A model generated the notes under the pieces. It was given only the letters and a program-made list of their open reading frames with translations. It had not been told where the DNA came from and made no database searches. This document shows positions 1 through 14,969 of a stretch of 37,435 bases of DNA, piece by piece. This DNA is from Tetmemena sp. SeJ-2015. Lineage: Eukaryota > Ciliophora > Spirotrichea > Sporadotrichida > Oxytrichidae. Location: assembly GCA_027382625.1 (NCBI GenBank), contig JAJKFJ010022880.1:1-37435 (forward strand). Reading direction: 5' to 3'. Every line of letters begins with the position of its first letter. The stretch's first letter is position 1. The translations under genes were made by a program, and so were the position numbers.

Positions 1-828
1 AGACTTTAAATATGAATATTCAGACCTATACTTATATTTGCATTTTGATCGCCTTCTAAATTCTAAAATATTTACCTTATAAAAATATAATTCATTGAAT
101 AAATATTGATTTATAACCTTGTTTAAAATCATGGATTAAAATAGTGATCTTAAGAGATCAATTAAATTTAACTACCTCATATTAAATCTAAGAGTAACGA
201 GATATAAAATTCTCACAAAATACTTCTTTGAATTTTGTTTGAAGATAGTTTTTAAAAAGAAAAGTCAAACTGTAAAGTCATATTCCTTTAGACTTTACAA
301 ATTTGATGAAAGTTGAATATTACCTATAATAGCGAATAATAGGAAAGGATTACTAAGCAAGTATAGCTGATATTGAGATCTGTATCTGAAATTCTTAATA
401 TGATTTAATGTCTCTTTTTATTCCTCACTAAATAATTTACTGACCATAATTTAATCATAATCTCATATTGAATTTATTGCTTAAATCTAAATTTTATAAT
501 TTAGTCAATTCTTTGATATTCTAATTTAAATTATTTTAAGAGTACATCAAAGGCAAAAACAGAAGAATATAAAAAATAATTATTTATATATAATGATTTA
601 ATATGGTTCAGAAAGGGTGGCGCTGGAAGGCAATGAGTACTCGGCTTTTCAAAAGTTTGTCTCAGCTAAAGATATAATATTCTCCCGGCCACTACGGTTT
701 AAAAATAAAATATTAGAATATTTCTAGCTATAGCCTGAGTGGACCCTATTAACTAATATGGGAAGAGGTGATATATATATAAATTACTTAAATATTTGCT
801 TCTCAAATTTAATTACATTTTACCATAG
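1..828. other. AT-rich germline DNA, no gene recognised
   Basis: Very AT-rich sequence with stops in all frames and no recognisable protein. The one exception is a GC-elevated patch at about 603-765 that stays open in a plus frame if TAA/TAG are glutamine. It is too short to call a gene and could be a stray coding segment or part of a repeat. Confidence 0.6.
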
Positions 829-1626
829 ATATTAAGACAATAGAATTGAAATTGCAAAATTGATAAATTAAATCAAAATTATATATTTTTCTCTTGTTTA
901 TTTTACTGTCTGTTATTGAAGAGAGGCCTTCTTTCCAAGTATTGTTCATTATATTTATGGCAGTTTGAATATATTTATTTGTGATTGATTATATATTTGT
1001 GAGAATATTAGTTATAGAGACAGATTTGGTAATCAATCATATTTATAATATCTGAGATCTAGAAAAGTTTTTGAAAATGTTTATAAATTAGAAATGAATG
1101 AGTAAAAGTTTGACATTAAAAATTAGGTAAAAACATGTGAGTTGAAGTAAAACTCCATTCTGATGTAGTAAAACTCCATCTCTAAAATTTTTGAAACTAG
1201 CCAATCAGAGACTTAATAATTAAAATTATTAAGCAAAGCAGAGTCTCTGATTGGCTAGTTTCAAAAATTTTAGAGATGGAGTTTTACTACATCAGAATGG
1301 AGTTTTACTTCAACTCACATGTTTTTACCTAATTTTTAATGTCAAACTTTTACTCATTCATTTCTAATTTATAAACATTTTCAAAAACTTTTCTAGATCT
1401 CAGATATTATAAATATGATTGATTACCAAATCTGTCTCTATAACTAATATTCTCACAAATATATAATCAATCACAAATAAATATATTCAAACTGCCATAA
1501 ATATAATGAACAATACTTGGAAAGAAGGCCTCTCTTCAATAACAGACAGTAAAATAAACAAGAGAAAAATATATAATTTTGATTTAATTTATCAATTTTG
1601 CAATTTCAATTCTATTGTCTTAATAT
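829..1626. repeat. Perfect inverted repeat, 385-bp arms, 28-bp spacer
   Basis: The left arm (829-1213) and right arm (1242-1626) are reverse complements with no mismatch found wherever they were compared. The spacer (1214-1241) begins with a small palindrome of its own. No ORF lies in either arm. Perfect identity in AT-rich non-coding DNA means either a very young palindrome or foldback element, or a chimeric join made during amplification or assembly. Confidence 0.93.
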
Positions 1627-4600
1627 TAAAAATAAAACAAAAATAGTATTTGCAATAATTTTAATGAAATACAAAAATTGCTATCTACAAAAATTTAAAT
1701 TATAGATATGACATTGACTAACATAGATTTAATTAAAATATTAGTCACCCCTTACTCTACTTGATATATTTTCATTAAAAGACTTATATAATCTTTTCTC
1801 GAATTATTCAAACCTTTTATATTGAATAGGAGATTTTACTGTTTTAAAATCCTTTTATACATTTATTTGGGGTCTATGAGTTGGATATAGCCAATTAATA
1901 TCCTATAATTTTCCTAAAATATTCTCTTAAATATCTTAAATCCCCTGTCCAAGCTTATCTAATTACTTTAAATCCTAAATTATCTTACTTATTTGCAGAT
2001 GTTGCCGAATCAAACCCTTTACAAAAATTAATTATTATTTCAAGTATTTGCAATTACTGATGCTCATATCGATGCAATATGTGAATTTTAAGTATGTAAT
2101 CTTGATTAAATATACAAAAATATTATTTCTCAGAATTTTTGAAACAAATTAAAAACAACTTAAAGTCTCCTTATAACTAGTTTACTTTTAATCATTGCAG
2201 AAATTTATTACAGAAAACTATAAAATTTAATCTAAAGAGTAATATAAGCATAACTTTTATATTTAATTATATTTTTCATAGAGGAAAAAGTTTATTAAAT
2301 CAGTTTTAATGCTATTAGATCCTCAATATAAGTTTATTATGTGGTTTTAGGATGAGAAACCTAAATCTAATTTTATTTCAAAATATAAACATAATTGAAC
2401 AATAAAACATAATTAACTTTTAATTTAAGTATTTTCCTTGTAACATTAAAAAATTAAATGGTGAAATGATTATTTTAACTGATTAAAAGTTATATTCTTG
2501 TCTATATTTTAAGTCGAGTTTTTTATTCAATTTAGATGCATATTATTTTGAATCTCCCTGGACTTTCTTTTATCGTAAAATTTATAGCGGATGTAAGATT
2601 CATAAATTGGAAAAATAAAACAATAATCCCACACCCACAGCTATCATTCTAAGGAAATTAAATCCAAATAAGTTATTTCTCTTAGCTCTCGGAGTATTTA
2701 AATAGTTTTTTTCTTTTTATAATTATCAAGTCATATACAAAAACAAATTATGTATTAAATATAGATGCTAATCAAATTTAATTCGAATGTTGTAGTTATA
2801 ATCAAAGACATAGAGAAGCTAAATAAAATTAATATCTCAAGATTTATAGCATTCATTAAATTTATTTTCTGCTTTGGGCACACAGTAGTAAATTGTTCCT
2901 TGCTAGAAATGAAGAATCAATAAACTTATTTATTTTTGCAGATTTAATTCGAACGACCACTTAACTATAAGCAGTTTATAGCTCTTAAGCTTTATATTCT
3001 AATAGCAGCCTCCTAATGATTCTGATTTAAGGTTTAAAAATGTTATAAATTATGAGATAAAAAGAGCTGATATTCTTATTTAAATGAGAAAATTTAAAGA
3101 GTAGGAGCAGATAAGTCTCTATTGTATTTATTAAAATCAATTTAATTCTAAGATTAAAATAATTTCCTAAATAAAAATCTATATCTTTTATATAGGATAT
3201 AGTATTCAGATAGATATTGACTGTAACTCCACTTTTCTTAGGAGGGTTAGATATTCAGGAGTCACTTTCCAATATTTGATATTTAAGAATATGGCTCCTA
3301 TTTAGTACTACAGATAAATATTCTACGCCTCTAAAAAATCATCTCTCAATTTGAATAAGGCTAACGCAATAATTGCAAAGAAGTCGCTAATGTAGGTAGA
3401 TTTACGAAGTAGATCATAATTATTAGCATCAAATAATTTTTCAAAAATATTGGGTGAGAAATAATTTAGGATATTCTTTTCAGTTACTCTGAGTTTTTGT
3501 ATAAGTCACTTGGTCTAATATTCTAACTTCTCAAAAAATTATTTTTAAATTAATACAAAAATAAATCTTTAGTAAGCTAATGCTGCTGATTCCACCACAG
3601 TCGTTTATAATTTTTTATTTTTGTCCATTTTTTATTTTGTTTCCTCCTCATAATTATAGCTTCTTGCAAAAAAATCCAACAAACATTATTGACGATTTTG
3701 ATCTTATAAGCAAGAGAAGAGGTAGCAATACTTATTTATCTGTTTATTCTATGATCATCAGATAGCAGTTATAAAATAATTTATACTAAGATAGAATAAG
3801 TTACTCAAAATTTTATTTTTTAATTAAGAGGTATCCTCTTTTTAATTCATGATAAAATTATCAAAAAGACTTCTTTATCTTAGCCTAATTCATAAAATCG
3901 CCATCTCGTTCCTTGTAATGGTTAAGAAATAGAATTCTTAATATTTTAAGTCAATAAAAGACTTCTAATATTTACTTTAATCAAATTTGATGAAAATAAT
4001 TGAAGTCAACGTTGGAAAATAATTTTTTTTTACAAAAAATAAGTCTTAACTAACTTTTCAAATGAAACTGGAAAAGAACTTTTTATAAATATCAAGAAGC
4101 ACTTATATAAATAATTTTGATCAAGTCGAAATATATAGTGAAATAGAGGAAATTTAATCTATATAAATTCTAATTCTATATAAAATATATTTATAGAAAA
4201 AAATAATTTATCTTTTAATGTTTAGGAATATATTTTTTCAAATTAGAGTTTAAGTCTGTAATATATTGTCTTAAGCATCAGGAATAAATGCTCTGTTTAT
4301 TTGTTATTCAAGAAGACAGGATTTTAAGAATTTTTTAACTTTAATCAAATATCTAAGTGTGTTTAGTTTTGAGGGATATTATGGACAACTTTAAATAATT
4401 TATTAGATAATTTATATTTAAATCAATAAAAAATAAGAGAAATAGTTTTTAAATTATATGTTAGTAGTCAAATAAAAAAATATAATCTATTTTATTTTAA
4501 TAAAAATAATAATATAAATTAACATATAATTTAAAAAAGTAATTGATTCCTGCATTAAGATATAGAATATCTAATTTTTTTAAAAATAATTTTCGCAAAT

Positions 4601-6064
4601 TTAATTGCTAACTAGGATATAAAGATTCAAAGAATTTATGATATAGCTTTTTTTAAAAAAAAATAGGTTTATATAATTATTCAAGGAATTAATAAATATC
4701 TTAGAAAGATATAAATGCATAGATTTAATTAAAATAGATTAGGACAACCATTTATAAAGTAAGTTGCCTAATATTTTTTTCAGACCATATATCCCTCACC
4801 AGCACAACCCAACTCAAGTCACTATTTAATTCACAGAGTTATTTTTTAGAATCCTTATATCTTCATCTTTAAATAATCCATAAATTATCTCCTAAAACTA
4901 AGCATCACTTCTTTTAAACACACTAAATCGTTTTTATAGCATGGATTTCTTGAGGAAGCCTATTTTTGAATTCTCGTAAATTTAAACTCCTAGACGTCTG
5001 GAGAATCAACAATTAATTTATCTCTAGCCTAGAGTTATAAGCACAATAAAATTTAAATTAGCCGCTTTCTTCGACCAATAACTTTATTTTCATATCTCAT
5101 AACTGTCTATCTATCTAAATCATTCTTAAATGAAAAACTAAAGACATAAATACAAATTAAACAATTAAAATAAGCAATAGCTAATAGAATTAATAAAAAT
5201 CTCCAACTGTCCAAATGATAATTAAAAAGCTAAAATATTAGCTAGAACTCTTAAAAATGCTCATTAAGAAACACTCTTAAGCTGAAGTTATGATTTAGTA
5301 AGAATTTTAAATAATGTATTATAAATATGATTTATTTTATGAGGATTCTTAAAAATCTATTAATCTCTTTCTCTCATTCTTTGAGGAGTAAAAAAATCTG
5401 ATATTTTTATAATTTGCTCGCATTAAAAGTAAGAGTTTGAGTAATTAGAATTTCTAGTTGCTGGCATGAAGATTTTTATTGAATCATAAAATTTGTGAAG
5501 GAAGGCTAAACTTCCATTAAAAATTAGACATTTTTCTGCTTATTTAGAATTTTTTCACTAAGCTAAATTTATTTTTGAAGAAAGCCTTCAGGAAGTCATA
5601 CATTCTAATTAAAAACACTTGCATTAATTAGCTAATTTCTATTGTTAGACTCTTGCTGTCTTGAAACAATTAAAAGAATATCTTTTAAATTTCTAGTTTA
5701 AATTCTTCTTTATTTAAAAAATATATGATGCACAAAGTATAATTTTTTCTCCATTTCATTTACTAAAAAGAAATGATGTTAGACTATCTATATAATTTTT
5801 AATCATTGCTTAATTCAATCATATATGTTTATACTAATATCAACAGCTTTAATTAAATTTATCAAAGATATATATTCCAAAATAGTTCAAGAAGAGTACG
5901 TAGTTTTAGAAGTAAATAAAAGTAATTTTAAACACTATTGCAAATTTAATGCTTGGGAGGGATTATATTTTAATTAAATGAATTAATAAGTTAATGATTC
6001 CAAGAATATATAAAAAATTGAATCAAAATTTTGATTCTTTTTTCACTTTAAGAAAAAGATATTA
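1627..6064. other. AT-rich germline DNA, no gene recognised
   Basis: About 4.4 kb of AT-rich sequence. Short open frames such as 3580-3765 have AT-driven composition (Phe/Ile/Leu/Asn) and no paralogue in the window. No RNA gene, array or transposon end was recognised. Confidence 0.55.
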
Positions 6065-6935
6065 AAAATAAGCTAATACAATCAAGGGTGGGATAATAAT
6101 GTTCGATAGATAATTTGTAAATAATATGATCTGATTTTTGGAACTCCAAATTATTAATTTAGGAGAGTAAGTTTATTTAGATTGAATACTGCTCTTTATC
6201 CCAGCTATTATATCATAAACTGGTACAACCACTACGATTATCGCTTGATTAAAATAAATGACTATATAAGGAGTTGCTATTAGCAGTTTATAATATTTCA
6301 ACTGTGAAATTAAAATCAGGAAAATATAAATTTATTAGGAGATTTTGTTTAACTTTCTTTTCAAATATAATTAGTTTATGAGTGAGTGTATATTAATTTT
6401 TGGATGAATACAAATTATTTTTATTAATTTTCTATCTTGAATATCTCAATAGATATTTTTAATTTTTATAAGATAAGAACTCTTTAATTTACAAATAATT
6501 TAATTCTGATGGATTTATTCTTTAAATTCTCTAAAGAAAAACTAAATTAAAGACATTATAGATATTCCTCACGATTTATTAGATTTAATTTCTTTAATTA
6601 AAAAGTTATTAAAAATTGTTGGTTTATTTATCATAATTTTTATTTCATAGAGTACAGAAGTGTATGATGCAAAATCAAAAAGGAATTAGTTTTTGTTTAA
6701 ATTATAAATTTGTATTTATGACATCTTATATTTTGATTTTAGATTAAGTTTTATTGATAATAAGAATAAAATCACATATGAAACTAACAGTGTAAAATAA
6801 AAATATAATTTCACTATTATAAATATAGTGTATCTTTCCATTGCTGCTCTCCTAATATGTTTAATTAAATTTCGCTTAAGAAGAAACTACAACCACAACT
6901 ACTACAACTACTACAACTATGCCTCATAAAATATT
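6065..6935. repeat. Dispersed repeat R1, copy a
   Basis: Matches 12795-13630 in the same orientation through a series of shared blocks: a GGATAATGTTCGATAGATAAT-like start, an ACCACTACGA block, GGAG(T/C)TGCTATTA(G/T)CAG, and an end containing GCTGCTCTCCTA followed by a CAA/CTA-rich run and a GCCTCA block. The copies are clearly diverged, with many small indels. No coding frame is shared. It behaves as an old repeat or duplicated germline-limited segment. Confidence 0.8.
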
Positions 6936-7189
6936 ATTAAAATATAGGTTAACTTATTTAAAGTTGAAGTGTCAAAATTAATATACTTTCCTTGGGAAAT
7001 AAGAAGTTTCTATCTTTTAAATTCAATTGGTTTATTTTTATTTCAGAAATAAATTTATATCTTCTTTTACTTCCACTTTTTTTTGATAAACTTCTTTACT
7101 ATTTAATTTTAAGCGTATTTTTATAATAGCTATTCTTTCATAAATATATTACCATTTACAGATTTTATATTTAAATTCCTTTTTTCCCC

Positions 7190-8450
<1,261 letters not shown>

Positions 8451-8874
8451 ATAGGTTTTCTGGTTTAGAATTTTTAGCATAAGTCTTTATTTTCCAAAGG
8501 ATTCCATTACCAAATTAAATAACAAATTTTAAAAAAAACTTAAATATAGATATACCCGTATTTCAAAATCAGCAATTATTATAACTTTTTATTTATATAT
8601 TAGTTTTATGGAAATAAAAGAATTAAATTTAGAATAATGTTTTATATTTTGGAGTCCCAAAAACTATTCAAGACAAGGACCAAAGAAAATCAAATTGATA
8701 AAAATTTTAAATTAAAAATTTTACTGTATTTTTAATAACGATCAAATTTTAGTGAGTTTTTTTTTTAAAAAAAATATTTCGAGAATTAGTTTGAGGATAA
8801 AAATTTTACATATTTTTCATGTTCCAAAATGAATAATAAAATCCTTTTATAAATAATTGGCCTTTTAAATTTTT

Positions 8875-11000
8875 ATTAGGTGGGTTGCTCTCCTACTCCT
8901 AGGGGCTTTCGCTTTTAAATTACTTTTTTTTTATAATTTTTAATATCCACCACGCCTTGGGACGTTCAATATCTCTGGACAAATCTTGATGATGATTTCA
9001 AAATTATTATAGGTCAGAATTTAATAGAAAATAGAAGGTATTGAAAGTCAAATAAATAAGAGGTTAAAGCTAATGACAGTTTACTTTTCTGGTTTCAGAT
9101 CTCAGAAGTTAATATCCTTTTTGTGCAAAGCTATTAGTTAACATTAAATTTTTTAAATTTTTGAAGAGGGATATAATTAATAAAAAAGGTTCTTTAAAAC
9201 CGCCATGGCTATATTATCCTCTGCAGAAGAATAATATCTTTCTTTTATATAAGTTTATGAATAATATTTTAGAATGTCTGGACTTGGAGGAGCTGGCAAA
9301 ATTTGAAAGCCAAAAACTAAAGACTCCTGAAATATAAACCAATCTAAAATTTTGAGGCTGCTCATAATTCTTACATCTGGACTTATAAATTTAATATAAG
9401 CTAAATAAACTTACTGCTTTGAAGTAAAGAGATTAGCCGATTGCGTGAACTAATTATTCTTGATAAATTTTAAGACTTGTGCTTCCTAATATTCATATAC
9501 TTTCAAACTTCTCCTTAAAATTAAGAGTCTGCCTTACAGTTTTGAACAGTCATATATATCTTTCCTTGTATATTGCTTTACCTATTCATTTTTAATTATA
9601 AAATTTAACTTAAACTACTCCAAATCGAGTTAAACTTTCTATTTAGCAACTATATTTAAATAAAGCTGGTTAAATTTATTTTTAATTCATAATCTTCCAT
9701 TTCCTGAAGATAAAGTATGAGGACTGTATTATAAATTATGAATTTAAATATTGTTTTAATATTTGTGAGTCTCGTCCTCTTTCTACTTTCATTCCGATTA
9801 TGATAATGTTAGTGTGATTAAGTTTGATTGCTGAGGGCTGCTTTTAAGAATATTTAAACAGCGTTATTTTCTAAGAAGTTTCTATAAGTTTTGTTGAGAA
9901 TTGGCACATAGTCAACCCGTTACCAGTTTAAATTTCTATCTTGACTCTTTTAAAATCTTAAACAATCATAATGATGAGTCAATTATTTCTACAAAGCATA
10001 GTCATAAAGTAGACAAAATAGCTATAGTGTCATAAATTTTAAGATGTGAGGATTTAGGATTTTTTGTTAGGTAAAATTTATTCACTACAACTAAGAAGCA
10101 CACAAAACTTTGGTTTTTAAAAGTTAAGCTAATCTCAATTAAGCGATTCAAATATAATTAGAAAATAATGAACTCAGCTTAATTATTTATCATAATCTAA
10201 TAGTTTTATTAACATTTCAGATTAAAGGCCGCGTGAGTTTATAAAATAAGTTTAATTTATTTTATTTTAAGCTTTAAAGTAGAAGAGCAATAAAAACAAT
10301 TTTCTTTAAATGTCCTAGCGAATAATGTGAATAATCCTAAAATTTTCGTTTTAAGAGCTTATTTGAATCCTTTATTTAATTCACCTTAAAGCTTTCCAAC
10401 TAGAGTTCTAAATTTTATTATGCATTTGAAATTGACAAAATTTGAGAAGATTTTGAACTATTTTTATTAATTATTATCTGTCTATTTAAAAATTGAATAA
10501 ATGGTGGTACATTTCTCATCATTTTTCATTGAGATCTATCAACTCATGATGATTATCTAATTTAGATAATTTATATATCTTAAAATAGCCTAGCTTAATA
10601 TTCCGAAAATAATAAAATCTAATAGATAAAGTTTAAATAAAGTGTAAATAAATATTTCTTTGTGAAATATTTATATTCATTTCAATAAAAATCTTTTATT
10701 GAATTTCATTTTTAGTGTTTAATTTTCATCTATTTACTTTGTATATTTTTAGATTGTCATACCTCTTTTTGGCAACAAGTTAATTAGCGACTCTTGCAAA
10801 AATTCATCTAATAGGAATATACAGCTTAAAAACAGAATGATTAGAGGAAAGAAGCAAAAGAAAATAATCCATTTTCTTTAGAATTTAAGGATTATATTAT
10901 TCATAAACATAGTAGCTAAATTATACATAATGTCCTAAACTGCTTAAATCTCATTTTCAAATCCTTCTCACCCGATTAAATTTTCTTTCTCTAACTCTAA
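8875..11000. repeat. Dispersed repeat R2, copy a
   Basis: Collinear with 16560-19530. Shared landmarks in order are a GCTCTCCTACT(C/T)CTAGGGGCTT block, a CTGCAGAAGAAT block, a GGAGGAGCTGG block, ACATCTGGACTTATAAAT, GATTAGCCG(A/C)TT, CAGATTAAAGGC, GAATATACAGCTTAAA and CATAGTAGCTAAATTAT. Divergence is substantial, and no coding frame is kept between the copies. Two insertions present in copy b are absent here. Confidence 0.85.
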
Positions 11001-12101
11001 AAACATTCCTAACCTTTGATTATTTTTGACTTAAATTATATAAATTTAAATATTTAAAGAATTTCATTCAGCCAACTAAAGTAATCAATTTGTTATTAAG
11101 CTAATCTAGATATATATATATATATATTACATCGATTCTTATACTACTTTCTTATTTAACTTTTTCTTTATGAAATTATGTAATTAGTCATCTAATATCC
11201 CCTTTAATATATTTGAAAATAAAATAAATAACTATTTAAATGATAATTTCTTGAAATTTTATGACCATCATTGTATTATAATTGGTTTGAGTTATTTCAG
11301 CACCTTTTTTCTTTATGACACTGAAATAAGTTTAATACAAAAAATATATTTTCTCTAGCTAGTTTGAAGGTCTATCGGTCATTGTGAATATTTTAATTTT
11401 ATAATTAAAAAACCTCTGTTAAAAATTTAATTGCCAATTTTTTTTAGTAAAGCTTCTATTTTATCTAGAATTTATCGAATATCCAATTTAGTCATTCAAT
11501 GTCCAAAAAACCTTCTGTGAATTTTTAATGCGCAATTATATTTTCATTTTTTTTTAAAATTTATTTTAATTTAAAATTTATAAAACAAAAAACTTTCTTT
11601 TACATTTTATTGGTATTTAATCGGAAATTTGAATTTTTTAACTTTCTTATAATTTTAAAAACCCCCCCTTTTATCTTATATTTTGGATTTTTTTAATTTT
11701 TAAAATAAAAATAAATTTTTTATTTAAAATTTTTAATTTTTTTAAAAAAAAAATAAAAATCAAATGAAATAATTTATTTTAAATATGCCTCTTTTTTTTT
11801 AAAATTTTAAAACTTTATTTAAAAAAAGAAATTGAATTTTAAAAGAAATTGTACAGCAGTTACATTCAAATTCAATATTTAAAATATCTGATTCAATAAT
11901 TTTAATATTATAAAAAGATAATTTTATTAAGAGATGAAAATTGAAATTAGTAATATTCAAGTTTAATAAAAATTGAAATAAAAAACCATAAATTTTAAAA
12001 CAAAATTTAAAAAATTTATAATCCCATTTTATGAAAATTAAAAAATAAGAATTTAATTATTGTTCGAATTATACTCCATATATATTAGAATTATGTAAAT
12101 A
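11001..12101. other. AT-rich spacer, partly poor consensus
   Basis: AT-rich with a short (TA)n tract near 11110 and homopolymer-rich text from about 11430 to 12060. No gene, repeat or RNA was recognised. Confidence 0.5.
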
Positions 12102-12688
12102 ACACAAAACTTCGGCTTTCTAAGCGAACATATAAGCCCAAGGGTTGTCGTGACGTTACGATTCACAGTTGAGCCTTTTCATTTCTTTAGTAATAAGACA
12201 CTTGCTGATGTTTTACCCGTCAAGCATGGTCCAAGATATGGCTACATAAAAACCTCGTTGGTGTGTGAAATTGGTGAGGAAACAATCTCAGCGCCTTCTT
12301 TAGTCTATAGTCTGTAACAGCGTGCTGTTGGTGTCTATAGTTGTATTTTAGCTTCAATGTCTTTCCTCCCTATAAAAGGGAGAATACCACTTATCAAGCC
12401 CACACCTCCCTTGGCGATTTCAACCGCACTAACACTCTTTGAGAAGTGATGCTAGGGATTATAAGGCTCGCATGGTTCTCAACCCAAGGATACCACAATC
12501 CCACCTCCGTTTAAGTATTCACCCTGATTACTAAACTAATAGTCTCCAGGGGGATACGAAAGACGACCGAGGAAGAGAGTAATAGCCAGTTAATCTTCCT
12601 ACCTCAGCCAGGCCGACTATGGTGCCACATTTTGGGTTCTAGTTTTAACTTTCTAATTTAATTATTCTTGCCAATTTAATGCATCTGA
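12102..12688 (+). CDS. Candidate coding island, function unknown, frame-shifted
   Basis: A roughly 550-bp block of markedly higher GC than its surroundings. With TGA as the only stop, a plus frame is open for 115 codons (12102-12449) with a single TAA in it. A second plus frame continues from 12443 to 12688 and would join the first if one base were missing near 12447. The translated text is mixed hydrophobic and basic, without a motif I recognise. Such open lengths are not statistically strong when only TGA terminates, so this may instead be an RNA gene, a decayed gene or a transposon fragment. The base composition is the main evidence that it differs from ordinary germline DNA. Confidence 0.3.
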
Positions 12689-12794
12689 ATTTTATTAATT
12701 CTAGAAATTTTTATGACTTACAGATTATGTAGCAATCTATCAATTACTGAGTTAAAATTTTGATTTTAAATTATATGCAGTTTAAGATAAAGAG

Positions 12795-13630
12795 TTAAAA
12801 TAAACTAATAAAATCAAGAGTGGGATAATGTTCGATAGATAATTGAATGAAATATTTTTGTCTAACTCCAAATTTATTAATTTAGGAGTGTGTAAGATTT
12901 ATTACTGAGCATTATCCGAAAACTTTTATAATATACTGGCAAACCCACTACGAATCTCGCTAAAAATAAAAATAATTGGATATTTAAGGAGCTGCTATTA
13001 TCAGTTTATAATATTTGATCTGTGAAACAAAAAACAGGATATGTATAAATAGAGAAGAGATTTCTATTTTTTACTAATCGAATAAATTATTATTCTAAAT
13101 AATTTAAATAGCTATTTTAGTTACTTATCTGTTTAATTAAATTTGCTCTACTAATTTTCTATGGAACAATAAACTAAGAATTTTGATAGTTAGATTAAGT
13201 AGCATAATATAAGAATACAATAAATTTTATAGTAAAATAAAATTTGTTTGATATTTCCCTAAAAAACTTTTTAAAAAATTATAACCCAAAAATTCCCCAA
13301 TTTTAAGATACCGTTATCCCTCTTTTTGTTTTTTTGAATTTTTTTTTTTCGCCTTTTAATTTTTTTTTTAACCAAAAATTTTGATTTAAAAATTTAAATT
13401 TTTTTTAAGAAATTAAATTAATTTTAAAACCTTAATTTTTTTGATTTTGGATTAAGTTTGATTGATAATAAGAATACAATCTCATATGAAGAAGACAGTG
13501 TAAACTATAAATTAATCTTCTTTAAATAAAGTGTGCCTTTCAATTGCTGCTCTCCTAAATAATTAATTTAAATTCGCTACAGAGACTACAACAACAACTA
13601 CTACAACTACTACTACCCCGCCTCACTTAA
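12795..13630. repeat. Dispersed repeat R1, copy b
   Basis: Second copy of R1 in the same orientation as 6065-6935, about 6.7 kb downstream. Between about 13255 and 13445 the text becomes homopolymer-inflated and does not match copy a, consistent with poor consensus. The copy ends with the GCTGCTCTCCTA, CAA/CTA-run and CCCCGCCTCA blocks. Confidence 0.8.
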
Positions 13631-13865
13631 AATTGTAAGACTACAAATTAATTTAGATGTTTAAATAAGTAGTATATTTTGAGACTTAATTCTCATAATT
13701 TTATTACTTTTAAAAAAATATATTAATCTTCTATTATTTTATATAGGGAATTATTATTTTTATAAATTTTATTATTACGTAAATATGTTTTTATTTACAT
13801 AAAATAATTAAAGTTAGCCATTTTATCTTAATTAGAGGAACTATTGTATTACACTAATAATGTAT

Positions 13866-14028
13866 TGATGGTGATAGTGGTGATGAGGGTGATGGTGGAG
13901 ATGGCGGTGATGGCGGTGATGGCGGTGATGGCGGTGATGGCGGTGATGAGGGTGATGGTGGTGATGAGGGTGATGGCGGAGATGAAGGAGACGGAGAAGA
14001 TGGTGGAGACGGGGAAGACGGCGGCAGA
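13866..14028 (+). repeat. Minisatellite, 9-bp unit GGTGATGGC
   Basis: Near-perfect tandem units in the middle grade into GAG, GGA and GAC variants at the edges; the right edge is GAC/GGC-rich. One plus frame reads Gly-Asp-Gly repeats, is open through the array and continues to a TGA at 14107-14109 with several TAA/TAG glutamines. A short acidic Gly-rich coding segment is possible, but an untranslated minisatellite fits equally well. The array sits between R1b and the Cys-rich candidate gene. Confidence 0.85.
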
Positions 14029-14969
14029 AGAATATATAATTAAAAAATATAATAATAATTTCCTCTATAAACCAAGAGTTCAATGTATCAACATCGGCTC
14101 ATTTCGTGAAATAATTAAATTATCTAATTTTAAAGATAGTTTAATTAAAAATAGATGTGATTAAACTGAATTTATGCATGCTTAAAAATAATTAATTGTT
14201 AAATAGTAAATTTAGCAAATAGAATTAGCAGTAAATTTGAAGCAAATTTATTTTTCCATCATAAGGAGAGAGGTAAATTAGTAAAGTAGCATATTTTAAA
14301 ATATAAATACTTAGTAGCAGACAAGATTTTAATTCATATACACTATTCTTATTTTAATAATCAAGAATTATTGCTTTTGATTTAATTATGATTTACTATT
14401 TTCCATAAAAATAAATAAAAATATCCTATTTTATTTTTGGGATTATCATGATAATAATTCCCATTCATTCATAATTAAAAAAGTGGAAGATATCACTCTT
14501 TTTTTAAGCATAAGAAAAATATTCCTTATAACTAACTTTATTATGAATCAAAAAATTTTAAAATATTAAATTTATTAATCTAAAATATATGCTTAATTCT
14601 ATCTAAGTAGTAATGAATAAACATTCTAAAATAAGAATATAAATATTTGAGTATTAAATACATAAGCTTAAATTCTATTCTACTATCTCAAAGAGAATAA
14701 AATATCTTTAAATTTGATACAATATGTATATTTAATGATAAAAAAATAAATTTCTAAATAATAGGTTTTGGAATTAAGTGGGCTGCTTATGGTCTTTCAG
14801 TACTACATCCATACCTTAAAGTATAAATGAAATTGATATAGTTATTTTTTATTAAAATTGATCTCAATTTCTTATCATTTTATGGTGCTTTAATGATTAG
14901 AGGGTCTCAGAAATTAAGATGTTGCTCCCATAAAAAACCTTGTTACTAATGTTTCATAAATTGATAGAT

